Below, in pieces: positions 23,401 through 33,609 of a DNA stretch of 39,458 bases. The stretch covers positions 7,917 through 47,374 of the forward strand of contig MU602714.1 in assembly GCA_025201865.1 (NCBI GenBank). Direction: 5' to 3'. How positions within the stretch are numbered: position 1 is the stretch's first letter; each line of letters starts with the position of its first letter. Source of the stretch: Ramicandelaber brevisporus (Eukaryota; Kickxellomycota; Ramicandelaberales; Ramicandelaberaceae). Below the pieces are notes generated by a model. That model was not told the origin of the DNA, searched no databases, and worked only from the letters and a program-made list of their open reading frames with translations. A program made the position numbers and the translations under genes.

Positions 23401-26266
23401 TCAGAGCATTGCACCAAATGGGTCAAGAGCTGCACTCTTTGCTCGCCCTGATGCTCGCCAGTCATCAATGTCACCACCAGCTGTCGCAGTGATTGCTTCT
23501 TCTGGTGTTGCTAGCAACGGGCGACCTCAGTCAATCATGCACGTTGATAATTTGATCTCGCGCGATTTGAAGAGACTGAAGAAACCAAATCGGTTCGCAT
23601 CCAGTCTTGCAAGCATTGGTTTGTTGCGCACATCGTCCAACACTCCCGACCCAACTGCATCAGTATCCACATCAACATCATTGTTGTCATCATCAGCGGC
23701 TCACAAGCCACTGCAAGGCAACAGTGTTCATCATTCTACCCCATCATCTGATGATCACGGTTGGCGAACAATGACTCTGGCTGAGCGTTGCGAATATGCA
23801 ATGAGCTTGCCTCCCATCGCACCGTTGGATCCTGGCCCAAGTCCATACAGTTATGAGATGCCACGCAACGACTTGTGCGATATTCTGATGTCCAGCTATA
23901 CTTGGATCGATGTCATGGTTTACGCAAACGCAATTCCACCTGCATTCAATTCTGTGCAGCCCTCATCAGAAGGTGACTCGCCAACTCAGCATCTACAGCC
24001 TCTTCTTGGTCAACAACAACACCAACACCAGCAACGTCGTGCATCCACGCAGCCTTCAACAATGTTCCCCGAAGGCTTGTTATCCAAACGAACTAGCCGC
24101 CAGTCAATGTTGTCTTCGCTGTTCATGCCTTCTTCATCGTCCTCTTCGTCAGCCCACTCCGAGCCTGCTGCTAAACATTCATCCTCGCATCAGCACCAGT
24201 TTGGCTCTGGCAGCGATGCTTCCTTGTTTACTTCATCTGGTCTAGTGATGCGATCAGCTCGAATGATCAAAGAAGGTGCAATGGCTCGCAAAACTGACTT
24301 GGTTGAAGGTGGACGTCGTGCCATGTCACGCGGATGGCGCGATACCTGGATGCTGCTAGTTGATGGACATTTACTTACATTTGGCGAAACAGTATTCTTC
24401 ATGGACCCAGCTGCTCGATACTATCCATCCGCTACATCTACTGCTGCTCCAGTGGTTGCTACGCCTTCCTTGTCCGTTCAATCTCATTCATCCTCCTCAT
24501 CATCGTCAATCAGAAATGTCAACTTGAGCAAGCAGCTGCCTCCCGCTCCAGCTCGCTCATCGAGTTCGCCGCCCTCGTCGCCCAAGTCTCGTCCAATCTC
24601 ACACATGTCTTTGACTCACATTATGGATCGCACTCCTGGCCCTTATGTTCCAATTCCCAAGTCATCCTCATCGAGCAATAGGCCGAAGCCACCGTCGCTC
24701 TCAGTCACAAAGCCATCGCTGGACCCAATCCCAGAATCACCTGCTTCACCACGCTCTGCATCTGCATCCAGTGTGCCAACCTCTCGGTCTGTATCCAGTG
24801 CATCGCCCACATCAGCACCGCCTTCACCCACAGTGCCAATGGGCTCAACTGTCACTACAGAGTCCAAGGCATCATCACTGAAGCGCGCACTGTTTGGTAA
24901 CTTCTTCCGCCGCTCATCATCCTCGTCGTCATCATCATCATCCTCGTCATCATCATCCTCTTCCTCATCAGCACTGTCATCTAATCAGTCTCATCCGGCT
25001 GCTGTGAATGCATCGGTCGAAGTTGCCAGATCGCCGCTGGCGGCATCTCCACTGTCTGCTGGTGCTCACGGCGCGCCATCTGGTGCCAATGTTGTTGTTG
25101 CCCGTGCTGTGTCCTCCTCGTCTGCTATATCATCCCCGTCGTCATCGCCTCCGATATCAGCCTCATCATCTCACACCGCCCCAGTCGCCACGTCGGTCTC
25201 GTTGATTCCTCCTTTGCTCCCAACGCCAGCACCGTCCATGGATGAAGACGACAAGGTGTCGATCCGATCTCGCTCTGAGCCGCCTGCCTCGCCACTTCCT
25301 CCACTGCCCTCTCAGCAACTACCCTCCGTTCGCAAGCTGTCCAAGTCATCCACTGCCAGTGCAACCACACCAGCGTTCATGTTCACCCGCCCCCTGCCGC
25401 GTATCTTGGACTCCATCTCGCTCATGAATGCATTTGCAGTGATCGATCGATCATACACCAAATACGGCTGCACATTTAGAATCATTGATGGCGATGGTCG
25501 TCAATATCTGTGCAGATTCCGCGGTAGCGATGCTGAACCGACACCAGCACCGCAACAACAGCAGTCACAGCATCTGTATCTGCATCCTGCAATGAACAAG
25601 CTGGGTCATGTGCGGAATGGATCGGTTGTGTCCACGGCCTCGTCATCATCGTCGGCTGCCCGTGCCATTTCGGTGTATGGACTGCAAGGCGTAGGCTTTG
25701 ATGACTTGTCAGCGGCTGCGGCTGCGGCAACTTCCACGAACATTTCAAACAAGGAGGATGATGAGCTGCCACTGAGCGCATCCGAGCAAGAGGCTCTTGA
25801 CTGGGTCCATCGCATTAATCTCGCTGCAGCGCTGCACACTTGTGGCATTGAGCTGCCAGATCCACGCCGTGACCCGTCGTCATCAACGTCATCGACTCCA
25901 GTTTCATCTTCACCAAGTGCCTCATTCCCAATTGCTCCAGTACTTTCCAAGTCATCGACTGCTTCATCTTACACTGCCAAGGTTGAGCGTCTGATGAATT
26001 GCATTGAAGATTTGGATGAGCAGATTGGCAATCTTGAGTCTACCATCAACACTCAGCTCAAAGCATACAAGCAAATTGCAGTGCTGGTTCCATTCACAGA
26101 AACTGCGAGACAGCGCACAGTTGACCAAGCCTTTGCTGACGTGCAGGAGAAGCTGAAGCGACAGCTGCTGATGCTGCAAAAGGCACAGGCATACCGAAGT
26201 GTTTTGAGCGCGACACTGGAGGTTGAAGGTGTGTTGGCTGCGAGAAGCACGCCATCTAATGTATGA
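20420..26266 (+). CDS. Sec7-PH Arf guanine-nucleotide exchange factor, Syt1/EFA6-type
   Basis: 1948 residues, the largest protein here. The first ~690 residues are Ser/Gln/Pro-rich and look disordered. A compact Sec7 domain follows (about 694-850), with the catalytic glutamate likely E759 in 'FFLPKESQQIDRV' and the second hallmark 'AFSIILLNTDAHNPFVKTKM'. A PH domain begins at about 1281 ('KEGAMARKTDLVEGGRRA'). It continues after a ~320-residue Ser-rich insert with 'LMNAFAVIDRSYTKYGCTFR' (about 1670) and closes after a second insert with the helix 'ALDWVHRINLAAALH' (about 1795). A coiled coil ends the protein (about 1855-1935). Known of the family: Sec7-PH-coiled-coil GEFs (yeast Syt1 and Yel1, animal EFA6) load GTP on Arf GTPases at Golgi or plasma membrane. 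The start is the ATG at 20420; the frame is open upstream from a TTG only. Long Ser runs (about 24905-24980) come from TCA/TCC/TCG repeats. Confidence 0.85.
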   Translation: MTSSSTPSSSSTAMVEQHRRPSSDEDIEQQQQQQKQQQKQQQRKSLSISATPPLIDFAFEFEQHEQHSPMTHLTSSLALSATDNDNSNTSSLGRRTTSATSNDSGYNASKHASPAIIASSTTSTSVNGQIGDTNADSELLKRPVLDIDLGLGMMASPLNSSSDDQHQQQQQQPTPPDMPLPPIPQSLQSLQSHQLLQSHNQSSSRTVGSRRMQPACSEMAAALSNNRMSLDDRRLFDNWFADMFGDAAAALSSTSTSTAATAATAASPSVESTSVAVSAVPSIEEQMLLTLGMFTRGDSTASPITETKSADATAAVRAKKKASSPHIRYQRRRQRAPSSVSTTVTSPQIVSSPEVESASEPIAEEMSIIPEPTGAIENNAVDGEASELLSVKSPVAWVEEIMSPLLEQPSPEIDIEFAIEPLELTNVSSSSITPVEQQQQQQQQLPPTLSLPQLPQLPTPPAITDEEEKGDEREVQTQPVSSLSTRPVELVQSPPVEPLPELPLALTHVTAQSEQPVIESTTEQSTVTATQPTKTHSSGSSSAASIALSFIAATTSPPIITSRKSSRASITSLASSSFARLISRNSPSSSASAIVSRRPSGIITDNSSAPPAVQLPRLPSRSSSLIRRDTAKKDHPQSPLASCSATGLPARVLIDQPKSTATQELQMNVQQQQPQQPQQQQQQGQPEPAEAAPADPFKYLAALQDTVSPRKLSDIMSKSDDAFCTALMDAFMTTTVHCANTALDVALRRFVAGFFLPKESQQIDRVLAAFARRYHTLNSELFVSPSIVHSIAFSIILLNTDAHNPFVKTKMTKAQYLKLTSGLEQGNTVPVACLEMYYDNTVALPFVQPTHEQDVTSSHHNQQQPQPQQQQHQQPQQQRTQPRPSAVSTSDAASSIRTATSSSSGQVSRNTSTLRDILPEQMLSAGEAASIENSADIDAIMESSDDDDASNSDDSDNEDGYGSDSDTELSQHGQPQAVTTVPLRTSPPVVPALSQSIAPNGSRAALFARPDARQSSMSPPAVAVIASSGVASNGRPQSIMHVDNLISRDLKRLKKPNRFASSLASIGLLRTSSNTPDPTASVSTSTSLLSSSAAHKPLQGNSVHHSTPSSDDHGWRTMTLAERCEYAMSLPPIAPLDPGPSPYSYEMPRNDLCDILMSSYTWIDVMVYANAIPPAFNSVQPSSEGDSPTQHLQPLLGQQQHQHQQRRASTQPSTMFPEGLLSKRTSRQSMLSSLFMPSSSSSSSAHSEPAAKHSSSHQHQFGSGSDASLFTSSGLVMRSARMIKEGAMARKTDLVEGGRRAMSRGWRDTWMLLVDGHLLTFGETVFFMDPAARYYPSATSTAAPVVATPSLSVQSHSSSSSSSIRNVNLSKQLPPAPARSSSSPPSSPKSRPISHMSLTHIMDRTPGPYVPIPKSSSSSNRPKPPSLSVTKPSLDPIPESPASPRSASASSVPTSRSVSSASPTSAPPSPTVPMGSTVTTESKASSLKRALFGNFFRRSSSSSSSSSSSSSSSSSSSALSSNQSHPAAVNASVEVARSPLAASPLSAGAHGAPSGANVVVARAVSSSSAISSPSSSPPISASSSHTAPVATSVSLIPPLLPTPAPSMDEDDKVSIRSRSEPPASPLPPLPSQQLPSVRKLSKSSTASATTPAFMFTRPLPRILDSISLMNAFAVIDRSYTKYGCTFRIIDGDGRQYLCRFRGSDAEPTPAPQQQQSQHLYLHPAMNKLGHVRNGSVVSTASSSSSAARAISVYGLQGVGFDDLSAAAAAATSTNISNKEDDELPLSASEQEALDWVHRINLAAALHTCGIELPDPRRDPSSSTSSTPVSSSPSASFPIAPVLSKSSTASSYTAKVERLMNCIEDLDEQIGNLESTINTQLKAYKQIAVLVPFTETARQRTVDQAFADVQEKLKRQLLMLQKAQAYRSVLSATLEVEGVLAARSTPSNV
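24908..24975. repeat. Coding TCA/TCC/TCG repeat (polySer) in the Sec7-PH gene
   Basis: About 20 consecutive serine codons, in mixed TCN form, lie inside the insert that splits the PH domain. Confidence 0.8.
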
Positions 26267-26623
26267 AAGGACACACCTTTTTGTTTTTTGGAAATCACTA
26301 CCGTATAATCATATTACAACTGTTACTTGTTCACATTCCCCCTCCCCTCATCTCATATTTACTCTTTTTCCCCCATTGCATTCCACGTCTTGATTTTATT
26401 TTTAAACCTTATTTTATTTTAGTTTGTATCCAACTTGAACCGATTAGTATGAGAAAGTAAGAGTGCTTTTTTGGTGTGGTTGTTATTGTCCCCAATTTGT
26501 GCAAAGTTAGCGATCGATTTGGCTGATAGCTCTGGCTTTTTCTTCTATAAAAAAAAGAGTAGTAAAAGAACTAGTATATTGAAAATGAGTGGCTATGGTG
26601 AACTGAAGTGCATCAAAATGGAA
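26267..26623. other. Convergent intergenic region (Sec7-PH / carnitine acetyltransferase)
   Basis: This 357-bp A/T-rich spacer holds both 3' ends. TTTATT at 26395-26400 and 26413-26418 would be AATAAA signals for the minus-strand carnitine acetyltransferase, about 200 bp past its stop. I saw nothing else. Confidence 0.45.
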
Positions 26624-29221
26624 TCACTTCTTGAGCCAAGAGGTAACCTTGTTCTTCCAGTTTGGTGACTTGGTGGAGCTGCTGTCCTTGTCACTTTTAA
26701 CACTGGCACCATCAGCACCAGTAGTAGTGGCAGCAGCAGTAGCGCCGGCGGTTGTAACAGCAGCGACAGGCTTGTATCCCATGCCAACCCAGTCGCCATC
26801 CCACGAGTTCTCGACAATGTCGAGTTTCTTGACGGAGGCAGCTAGCGAGTTGGCACCTTTGGATTCTTCGCCACCATAAAAGTCAGCATCATAGCCATAA
26901 GCTGGCAGTGCAGAGTCCTTGTAAGCGAGACCAGGCAGAACCTTGCCAGGAGTGGTGGCTGCGTCGCCATCCTTGTCTTCGCCGTCAACCAAAGCGGCTG
27001 GTGGCAACAGGGCAGTGGCGGATGACTTGCGTCTTGGCTTAGCATCTGGGCGAATTGCACCAGGATAGCCACCGGCAAGCAGGTGTGATCTACTGCTGAT
27101 GCCCAGCGGAATTGCCACACCAACACCCACTGTCGCGCTGCTCTTGGTTGATTCGAACAGCACGTACATGTCACGCAATGCACGACCCAGCTGCCAGCAC
27201 ATGTCATGCGAACCCATGCCCTTGCTAGCCACGTTGAAATGCAGGCTGCGTTCCTTGATCATGTACGCAATACCAAAGCCATCTTCAACGACTTCACCCC
27301 AGCCGTACTCCTCAAAGATCTCATCAGAAATCTGCGAGGTGGAAAGAGTCCAGTGGCACGATGCCGAGAAGTTTGGATCGGTGAAGACCTCTGGCATTTC
27401 CTCGCCGGCATCCTTGGCAACCATCCAGCGCAGGCCAAGCATGTGGCGATCGATACCGCGACCGTCAACGCACAGCAGAGTGGACTTGGAGTGAGTCTCG
27501 ATACCCTTGCGCAGCATGTCGACCTTTTCCTGGGAGGCTTGCTTGTCAGAGGTAGAGTTGGTGTAGTTGGCCATGGCCTTGACCCACTTGACCGACTCTT
27601 GAGAGACGGAGCGGACGGTTTCGGTACGGCCGTGAGCAAACTTCTTGGTGGCGGCAGACTCGTACGTGGCCTTGAACTGACCAAATTGGCGGTAATAGGC
27701 AAGCTGGATGGCCATTTGCACAAAGGCATCAGGACTGACACGCCAGCGCTTGATGAGAGCCTTGCCAAAGTCTGCAAACTCAAGAACACCGACCTGGTGG
27801 GCAGCGGCTTCTTCGTTGAACTTGGCTTCGGCACGATCAAGCGCCTCCTGAACCTTTTCGTCGGCATCGAACTTCAGAGGCTCGATCGGTGGCAACTTGG
27901 TATCATCTGGAATGTAGATGGAGTTGGTGGAATGGTCAGAGGCAACAGAGGCCATTGAGGCCATTGAGGAAGTGCGACTGCGCACGCCGCCATTGCGTCC
28001 GTTGTTGTTCTGCTGCTGGACATAGAGCTGTCCATTGCCAGTCTGCTGGTCCTTTTGCTGCTGCAAGTATTGCTGAATCTGCTGTGGAGTTGGTGGCACA
28101 TAGACTGGGTCGTTCTCAGCACGACGGATGATGTGACCAGCCAAACGCCAGCTCGTAGTACCATCAGTCAGCGAGTGCTCGCCGTTGAATCCAGCACGTC
28201 CATTCTTGAACACAATGAGCTGGAAGCACTTGTCAAAGTATCTGTTCTTGCCATCACCGTGCCAGCATGCGCGTGAGAACTCTTCGCGAGATTCTGGAGA
28301 AGCCTCGTCAAGGCAGAGCATGAATACGGCAGACTCGAGCTTGAGCAAGGAAGCGCGATTGGCGACAGACACGGCCAGAAGCGAGTCGCGATCGTCAGCC
28401 CACACATCGCGATGCTGAGTAGTCAGAATGCCAACCTTCTTGCCAGCTGGTGCAGAGCCCTTGGCGGCGGCAGCCTCGATCTCATCGGCCATTGCGATGA
28501 TGCGCTCCAGCTGTCGATAGATCTCTGGCACAGTCAGGCGCTCCTGCGTGTTCTTGTGGACAGTATCAAACACAAAGTAGTAGCCTTTACGAGCCACCAC
28601 AATATGGTTGTTCTCATACGAGTGCTTGATGGTTGCATCCAGCGGCTTGCGTGGATACCGACTGCAGTTGAACAGATGGTTGTACTGGAACATGCACACA
28701 GGATTCGCGCGCAGATAGTCAGGCTCCAGCTCGCGGGTAATGATGGCATCACGGAAGTCAAGCGCTGCGTCAACCATCACTGCGGCACGTGACAGCTGAG
28801 TTTGGTTGCGGTTGTCGTCACGGAAACCAAAGCAGTAGTTGACGTAGAAGCAGACTGACTCGCGGTTGCTAAAGTAAGCATACTCGTTCCAGATGTCTTC
28901 GAGCCAGGATGTGGAGGAGCAGGCCGCAGCATGGCGCTTGAGGCGTTCTTGGAGCTGCTCACCGCGGCCGCCAGGGGCAAGGAACTCGGCGACCAGCTTG
29001 GCGGTGCGCTCGTACTCAGCATCGGAAGTGCTCAGAGCCTTGACGGAGGCGAGATAGCGCTCAAAAGTGTCGGCCAGAGTGGGAACTGGAAGACGGGGGA
29101 GTGTGTCCTGTCCTTGGTCCATAATGGAGGCTGTGGATACGTGCGACAGCGCCGGCGATGGTGGCGGCTGCTGTTGCTGTTGCTGCTGCTGCTGCTCGCT
29201 TGTCGTTGTTGCTGGCGGCAT
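26624..29221 (-). CDS. Carnitine O-acetyltransferase (choline/carnitine acyltransferase family, Yat2-like)
   Basis: 865 residues. A short Gln-rich start leads into the Carn_acyltransf fold (about 40-690). The catalytic histidine is likely H349 in 'GFNGEHSLTDGT'. Further hallmarks are 'SPDAFVQMAIQLAYYR' (about 496-511), 'GRTETVRS' (about 531-538) and the carnitine-contacting STS in 'TLSTSQ' (about 625-630). Known of the family: reversible transfer of acetyl groups between CoA and carnitine, moving acetyl units between peroxisome, cytosol and mitochondria. A Gln/Asn/Ser-rich insert (about 378-440) and a ~175-residue C-terminal extension make it longer than Cat2 and closer in length to yeast Yat2. 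The C-terminus ends SWLKK, so there is no SKL-type peroxisome signal, and no clear mitochondrial presequence is seen; a cytosolic location is inferred. The ATG at 29221 is the first Met of the frame. Long antisense open frames over this gene are codon-bias shadows. Confidence 0.88.
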   Translation of the reverse strand: MPPATTTSEQQQQQQQQQPPPSPALSHVSTASIMDQGQDTLPRLPVPTLADTFERYLASVKALSTSDAEYERTAKLVAEFLAPGGRGEQLQERLKRHAAACSSTSWLEDIWNEYAYFSNRESVCFYVNYCFGFRDDNRNQTQLSRAAVMVDAALDFRDAIITRELEPDYLRANPVCMFQYNHLFNCSRYPRKPLDATIKHSYENNHIVVARKGYYFVFDTVHKNTQERLTVPEIYRQLERIIAMADEIEAAAAKGSAPAGKKVGILTTQHRDVWADDRDSLLAVSVANRASLLKLESAVFMLCLDEASPESREEFSRACWHGDGKNRYFDKCFQLIVFKNGRAGFNGEHSLTDGTTSWRLAGHIIRRAENDPVYVPPTPQQIQQYLQQQKDQQTGNGQLYVQQQNNNGRNGGVRSRTSSMASMASVASDHSTNSIYIPDDTKLPPIEPLKFDADEKVQEALDRAEAKFNEEAAAHQVGVLEFADFGKALIKRWRVSPDAFVQMAIQLAYYRQFGQFKATYESAATKKFAHGRTETVRSVSQESVKWVKAMANYTNSTSDKQASQEKVDMLRKGIETHSKSTLLCVDGRGIDRHMLGLRWMVAKDAGEEMPEVFTDPNFSASCHWTLSTSQISDEIFEEYGWGEVVEDGFGIAYMIKERSLHFNVASKGMGSHDMCWQLGRALRDMYVLFESTKSSATVGVGVAIPLGISSRSHLLAGGYPGAIRPDAKPRRKSSATALLPPAALVDGEDKDGDAATTPGKVLPGLAYKDSALPAYGYDADFYGGEESKGANSLAASVKKLDIVENSWDGDWVGMGYKPVAAVTTAGATAAATTTGADGASVKSDKDSSSTKSPNWKNKVTSWLKK

Positions 29222-30131
29222 CTCGTGAAGATTGCAAAAGTTGGTGGAGATGAAGGAGAAGCAAAGATAGAGTTTTGAAAAAAGAAATGAATGGAAGAGA
29301 GTCTGAAGTGAAGTGTGAAGTGTGAGGTGTGAGGTGTGAAGTCAAGACCGTGAGAGCTTTTCTTGAGGCAGAGAGATAGTGGCTGACTCACGGACTTGAA
29401 GAAAGGAAGTGCGGAGGAATAGACAGGCGGCTGACGGCGGTATGTGTGCGTGCGTGTGTGTCCGACAATGTGACCTTTGACGCTTGCTCTGCGAATAAAA
29501 ATTAACAGTCCAATCGAATGAGAACCGCTAGTGTAGAGAGCGTTTGATGAGCGAATGTGAAGCTGACAGCAAAAGAAAAAAAGTAAAGAGGAAAGAGGAA
29601 AAGAAGGTGTCGATGATGAAGATGATGAAGGTGAAAGATAACGAGAGGGAATCGATGAGAGGGAGAGGAGGAGTGTTGAGTCTCTTTATACGTATGATAG
29701 GGTGTGGATGGAAGTGGGGCGAAGCGAGGTGGAGGTGCCGTGAGTGGACATGAGGCTGCTGCTGTGTTTTTTTTTCTTATTTTGCGGGTGTGTGCGGACT
29801 TGCAAGTTTGGCATTGATAAGGACGCCTAGTCGAAAGTGTGCCGCCAATGAACACGAACCTTATCTACAAACTACCACAAACTAAACCACAACAGCAACA
29901 GTAACAAAAAAGAAGAACAAGTTCAGAAACAGCAACTAAAACTAAAACGGGTAATTAAAAAATGAAAAGTGAAGAAGATGAGTTAAAATGAGAATAGCGG
30001 ACGAGGGACTGAATATTAGAAGAGAGACGAGAACTTAAAGTAATGATAAAAAGAAAACGAAGGCAAATAATTAGAATGAACTCAAACAAAAACAATGATA
30101 ACCAAAAGTGAAATACCAAGAGTGATTGAAT
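29222..30131. promoter_or_regulatory. Intergenic region: carnitine acetyltransferase promoter and Boi-like 3' end
   Basis: 910 bp between two minus-strand genes. Next to the acetyltransferase ATG lies a run of GTGTGAAG/GTGTGAGG units (about 29303-29343). Further on are GT-rich (about 29440-29462) and GATGAAGATGATG tracts. The half near the Boi-like gene is A-rich (about 29880-30110), fitting a 3' UTR. The minus-strand open frame 29502-29855 starts at GTG and looks spurious. Confidence 0.4.
29303..29343. repeat. Short tandem repeat (GTGTGARG)n
   Basis: About five 7- to 8-bp units, GTGAAGT or GTGTGAGG-like, lie 80-120 bp upstream of the carnitine acetyltransferase ATG. Confidence 0.65.
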
Positions 30132-33100
30132 CTAGAATGCACCAGCTGGAATCTGGTTGGAGGCATCATCATTGTCAAAGGTACCAGCGGCCTTTGCCTC
30201 ATTAGCAGCCTGGTCAAGAATAGCATTGGGAATGGAGGTGGGGAATCTATCTCTGATTGACGCCAGCAGCTGAATGATCTTATCCTCCATACCCAGTGCA
30301 ATATCCTCAGTAATCACAGTGACAGGAACTTGAATGCCGACGCTGTTTCTCATGAAATCCAATGCTCTTTGAATGGTAGCAAATGAGCCTCCGCCAGCAG
30401 CCGAGCTTCCACCATACAAATAATAATCATCTTGAGAATTAACGATAGTGTGGCCAGTTAACTCTTCAACAAATGCAGTTAGTACACTTCCATCTCTCAT
30501 ATCCTGCTTCAAATCAGTCACTCGAATGCGCCGTGGAGAGTTTGCAAAGATATGGTTCATCCACTTAATGTAATGAGGAGTATTCATCGAGTTCAATGCC
30601 TTTTGGAGCGGCGATAGTGGCTGCTTTGATGGAGTTTGCTGTTGCTGCTGCTGCTGCTGCTGAGCTTGTTGCTGAGCTTGTTGCTGAGATGGTTTCTGGA
30701 TACCATACTGTTGATACAGATTGGACATGCTGGAGTTACTTATTGGCGATGACGCTGATGGCGCAGTGGTGCCTGATGGTGGAGCTTGCTGGTGATGGGA
30801 GTGCATGTCGTATTGATCAGCGATACCACCATTACGCAGCGCACCGTTGATTGAGGCTGGCGCTTGTGCCTGCTGAGGCGACTGCTGGTTAATACGAGGG
30901 GAGCCAAAGTTAGTTCCAGTGTTTGAGGTTTCGGTTAAACTCATTGGAGAGGAGGCGCTGGCTCCACTACCAGCATTCGTGTTGCCGCCAGACATTGGAC
31001 CGCGCGAGCCAGTCTCTGGGTCATAGATGATGCTCGGAGGACGCGGTTGCATGTTCTGGGCCACATCGAGGGACACTGTGTTAATATTGGAAGATGAGGC
31101 TACGGGTGCCTTCGGGTCTCTGCCAATTGTGGCCTTGATGAGCACCTTGATCCAGTCGCGCACAGCGTCTGAATCATCATTTGAAAAGTAATATTTGCGC
31201 TTGCTATCGTGATCACATCTGAATGCAAATTTACCAGGTCTGGCCTGTGGATCATTCATAAATCTATAGCCAGTCAAATCAATTGTGCCCACTGGGTTGA
31301 TATGGTTGTCTGACTTGAACATGAACAGAGAAGGTCCTTGGAGAACACAGTATCTGCTTTGCCATATTTTATACGTGTCACTCTTCTTCTGCAGCCATCC
31401 TTGGTGTGTAATTGTATACATTCCTGCTGGGTCTTGCTCATCCTCAATTGCACCTTGGCCTGGTGGCGATGCTACCATCATCACATTCAGGTTCTGCTGA
31501 CCTGGCTGGATCTGAATCTGCGGTGCCTGATGCTGCTGATGCTGCTGATGTTGCTGATGCTGATGCGACACAGATGATGGAGACAGAGGTGACTGGTGCG
31601 ATTGATCATCATTATATGAACGGTCGGCATCAACATTATTATTTCCACTTGTAAACTGATCATAGATTGGCGATTGAGTATTGTGTGGTTGATTATGCTG
31701 ATTATGCTGATTATCATGGCCAAACAAGTGCTCCTTCTTCTCTGCAATCAGCTGTTGGATCTCAGCTTCCGTGTCACGTACATTGGCAATATTAGCATCA
31801 GGAGCATTGTACGACTGATCAAGACTGGTGTCAGCAAATGACTCTGGTCCACTAGCCGCCAGCACATTAGCATTGACAGGAGTCATGCCACGTGGAGGCT
31901 GCTGCTGTGGAGGTGGCTTCTGTCCAGCCTTGAATGCGGCTGTGGATGACGCTTGGTGTTGCTGGTGTTGCTGGTGTTGCTGGTGTTGCTGCTGCTGCTG
32001 TTGTCCATATTGATCCTGAACAGAGAGACCAGCTGTGGCACTATTAACGTCTTCGAGAGAGTCCAGCTGTGGCTGAATTTGACCAGCTGATGGAAGCTGA
32101 TCTCTCGAGTTGTTGTTGCTGGTGTTTCTTCTCTGAAGGGCTGCATTAACCTTCTGGAATGCATCTTGGCGAAGAGATACATTGGAAGCCTGATGCTGGT
32201 GCTGGAGATGCTGCTCATTAAGTTTGCTATTATTAGCATTATTATCAAATTGAGACATTCCACCTGCAAGTTGAGGGGATGAAATCAATGACATTCTAAC
32301 TGCATTCTTGGCTGGAACAGGAAGTGCATTTGAAACACTCTGCTGCTGTGGTTGTTGTGGCTGTTGCTGTGGCTGTTGCTGTATCTGCGGCTGCTGTTGC
32401 TGAACAAGAGCGGCTGTGTGTGGCTGATATTGTTGATGATATTGCTGCTGAACAGGCTGGAAGTTACCCATTGGTACAATAGCTGGAACGAGACCCAAGC
32501 TGGCTGCCACCGTCTGGTGTTGCTGCTGCTGTTGCTGTTGCTGTTGATTGCTACCAAGTAACGCCGTATTCATCACTGGAGACGTAGCTGAGATTGAGCC
32601 TACTCGCTGACGAGAGGATTGCTCTTTAAGGGCATTGATGGCATCCATTAGCTTAAATCTCTTACCAAACTGCGGAATATCCAACTCCTTCAGAGTCGAC
32701 AGATTCAATTCAACCAAAATATCTCCACTGATCTCATTCTCTATAAACTTGTGGGCCAATGATCCAAATCCAATAGAGTGCAGCCAGTGTGCCACCTGCT
32801 CAATTGTCCATGTATCTGGTCGACCAGCTCCTCCAACACCTGCAATACCCGGACTCATGGCTGCGTTTGTTGTTGCAGTATGAGTTGACACTGCGTGAGA
32901 CTCTGCGATAGATGGTGCATAGTGACTGCTTGTAGCTGGTGCTGATGTAATATAAGTTGAGGTAGCCACTAACGCGCGTTGTTGCTGTGATTGGTCGACT
33001 GCATTTAACACAACACGTGAGCCATTGAGATCGCTTGACATCTGAATCTCATGATGTGGTTGCTGACTACGGATGCCACCTGCAAATCCGCTGGCCATGC

Positions 33101-33577
33101 TGAGCATTGACGCATTTGGAACTAGTCCATATGCTCCGTACTGATTAGACTGAACCTGCGGCTGTGGAGTCACCTGTTGCTGCTGTATCTGCTGCTGGAC
33201 AGGTTGAACAACAGGCTGCTGTTGCTGCTGCTGTATCTGCTGCTGTTGCTGAGGCACAGCTGTAACAATCGCAGACTGAGGGGATGCCTGAGCCTGACTT
33301 GGTGTCTGTGTCTGCGTCTGCGTCTGCACCTGGCTCTGTGCCTGTGCCTGTGCCTGGGCTTGAGCAGCTGGAGTGACCGTTGGATTCAGACTGACAAAGT
33401 TAGCTGGAAAGAGACCAGTTGCACCGTGGATGTTTCTGCCGAGCCACCAGCCGTCTCCAAACTGGTCGTCTCTCTCAACCACGACAACTGGTTCCCCAGA
33501 CTTGAACGCGACCTCATCTTCATTCTCGGGCACAAAGTCGTGGATGGCCCAAACCGTCTGGCCTTGCTGTGCCTGCG

Positions 33578-33609
<32 letters not shown>

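Noticed and set aside
27206-27958. 250-codon open frame antisense to the carnitine acetyltransferase
   Set aside because: It lies fully inside a gene with strong family motifs on the other strand, starts within that gene, and has no recognisable domain. Long antisense frames often arise from codon bias.
29502-29855. 117-codon minus-strand frame with a CQTC motif
   Set aside because: It starts at GTG, is pyrimidine-rich leader-like sequence, and has no second Cys/His pair for a zinc finger.
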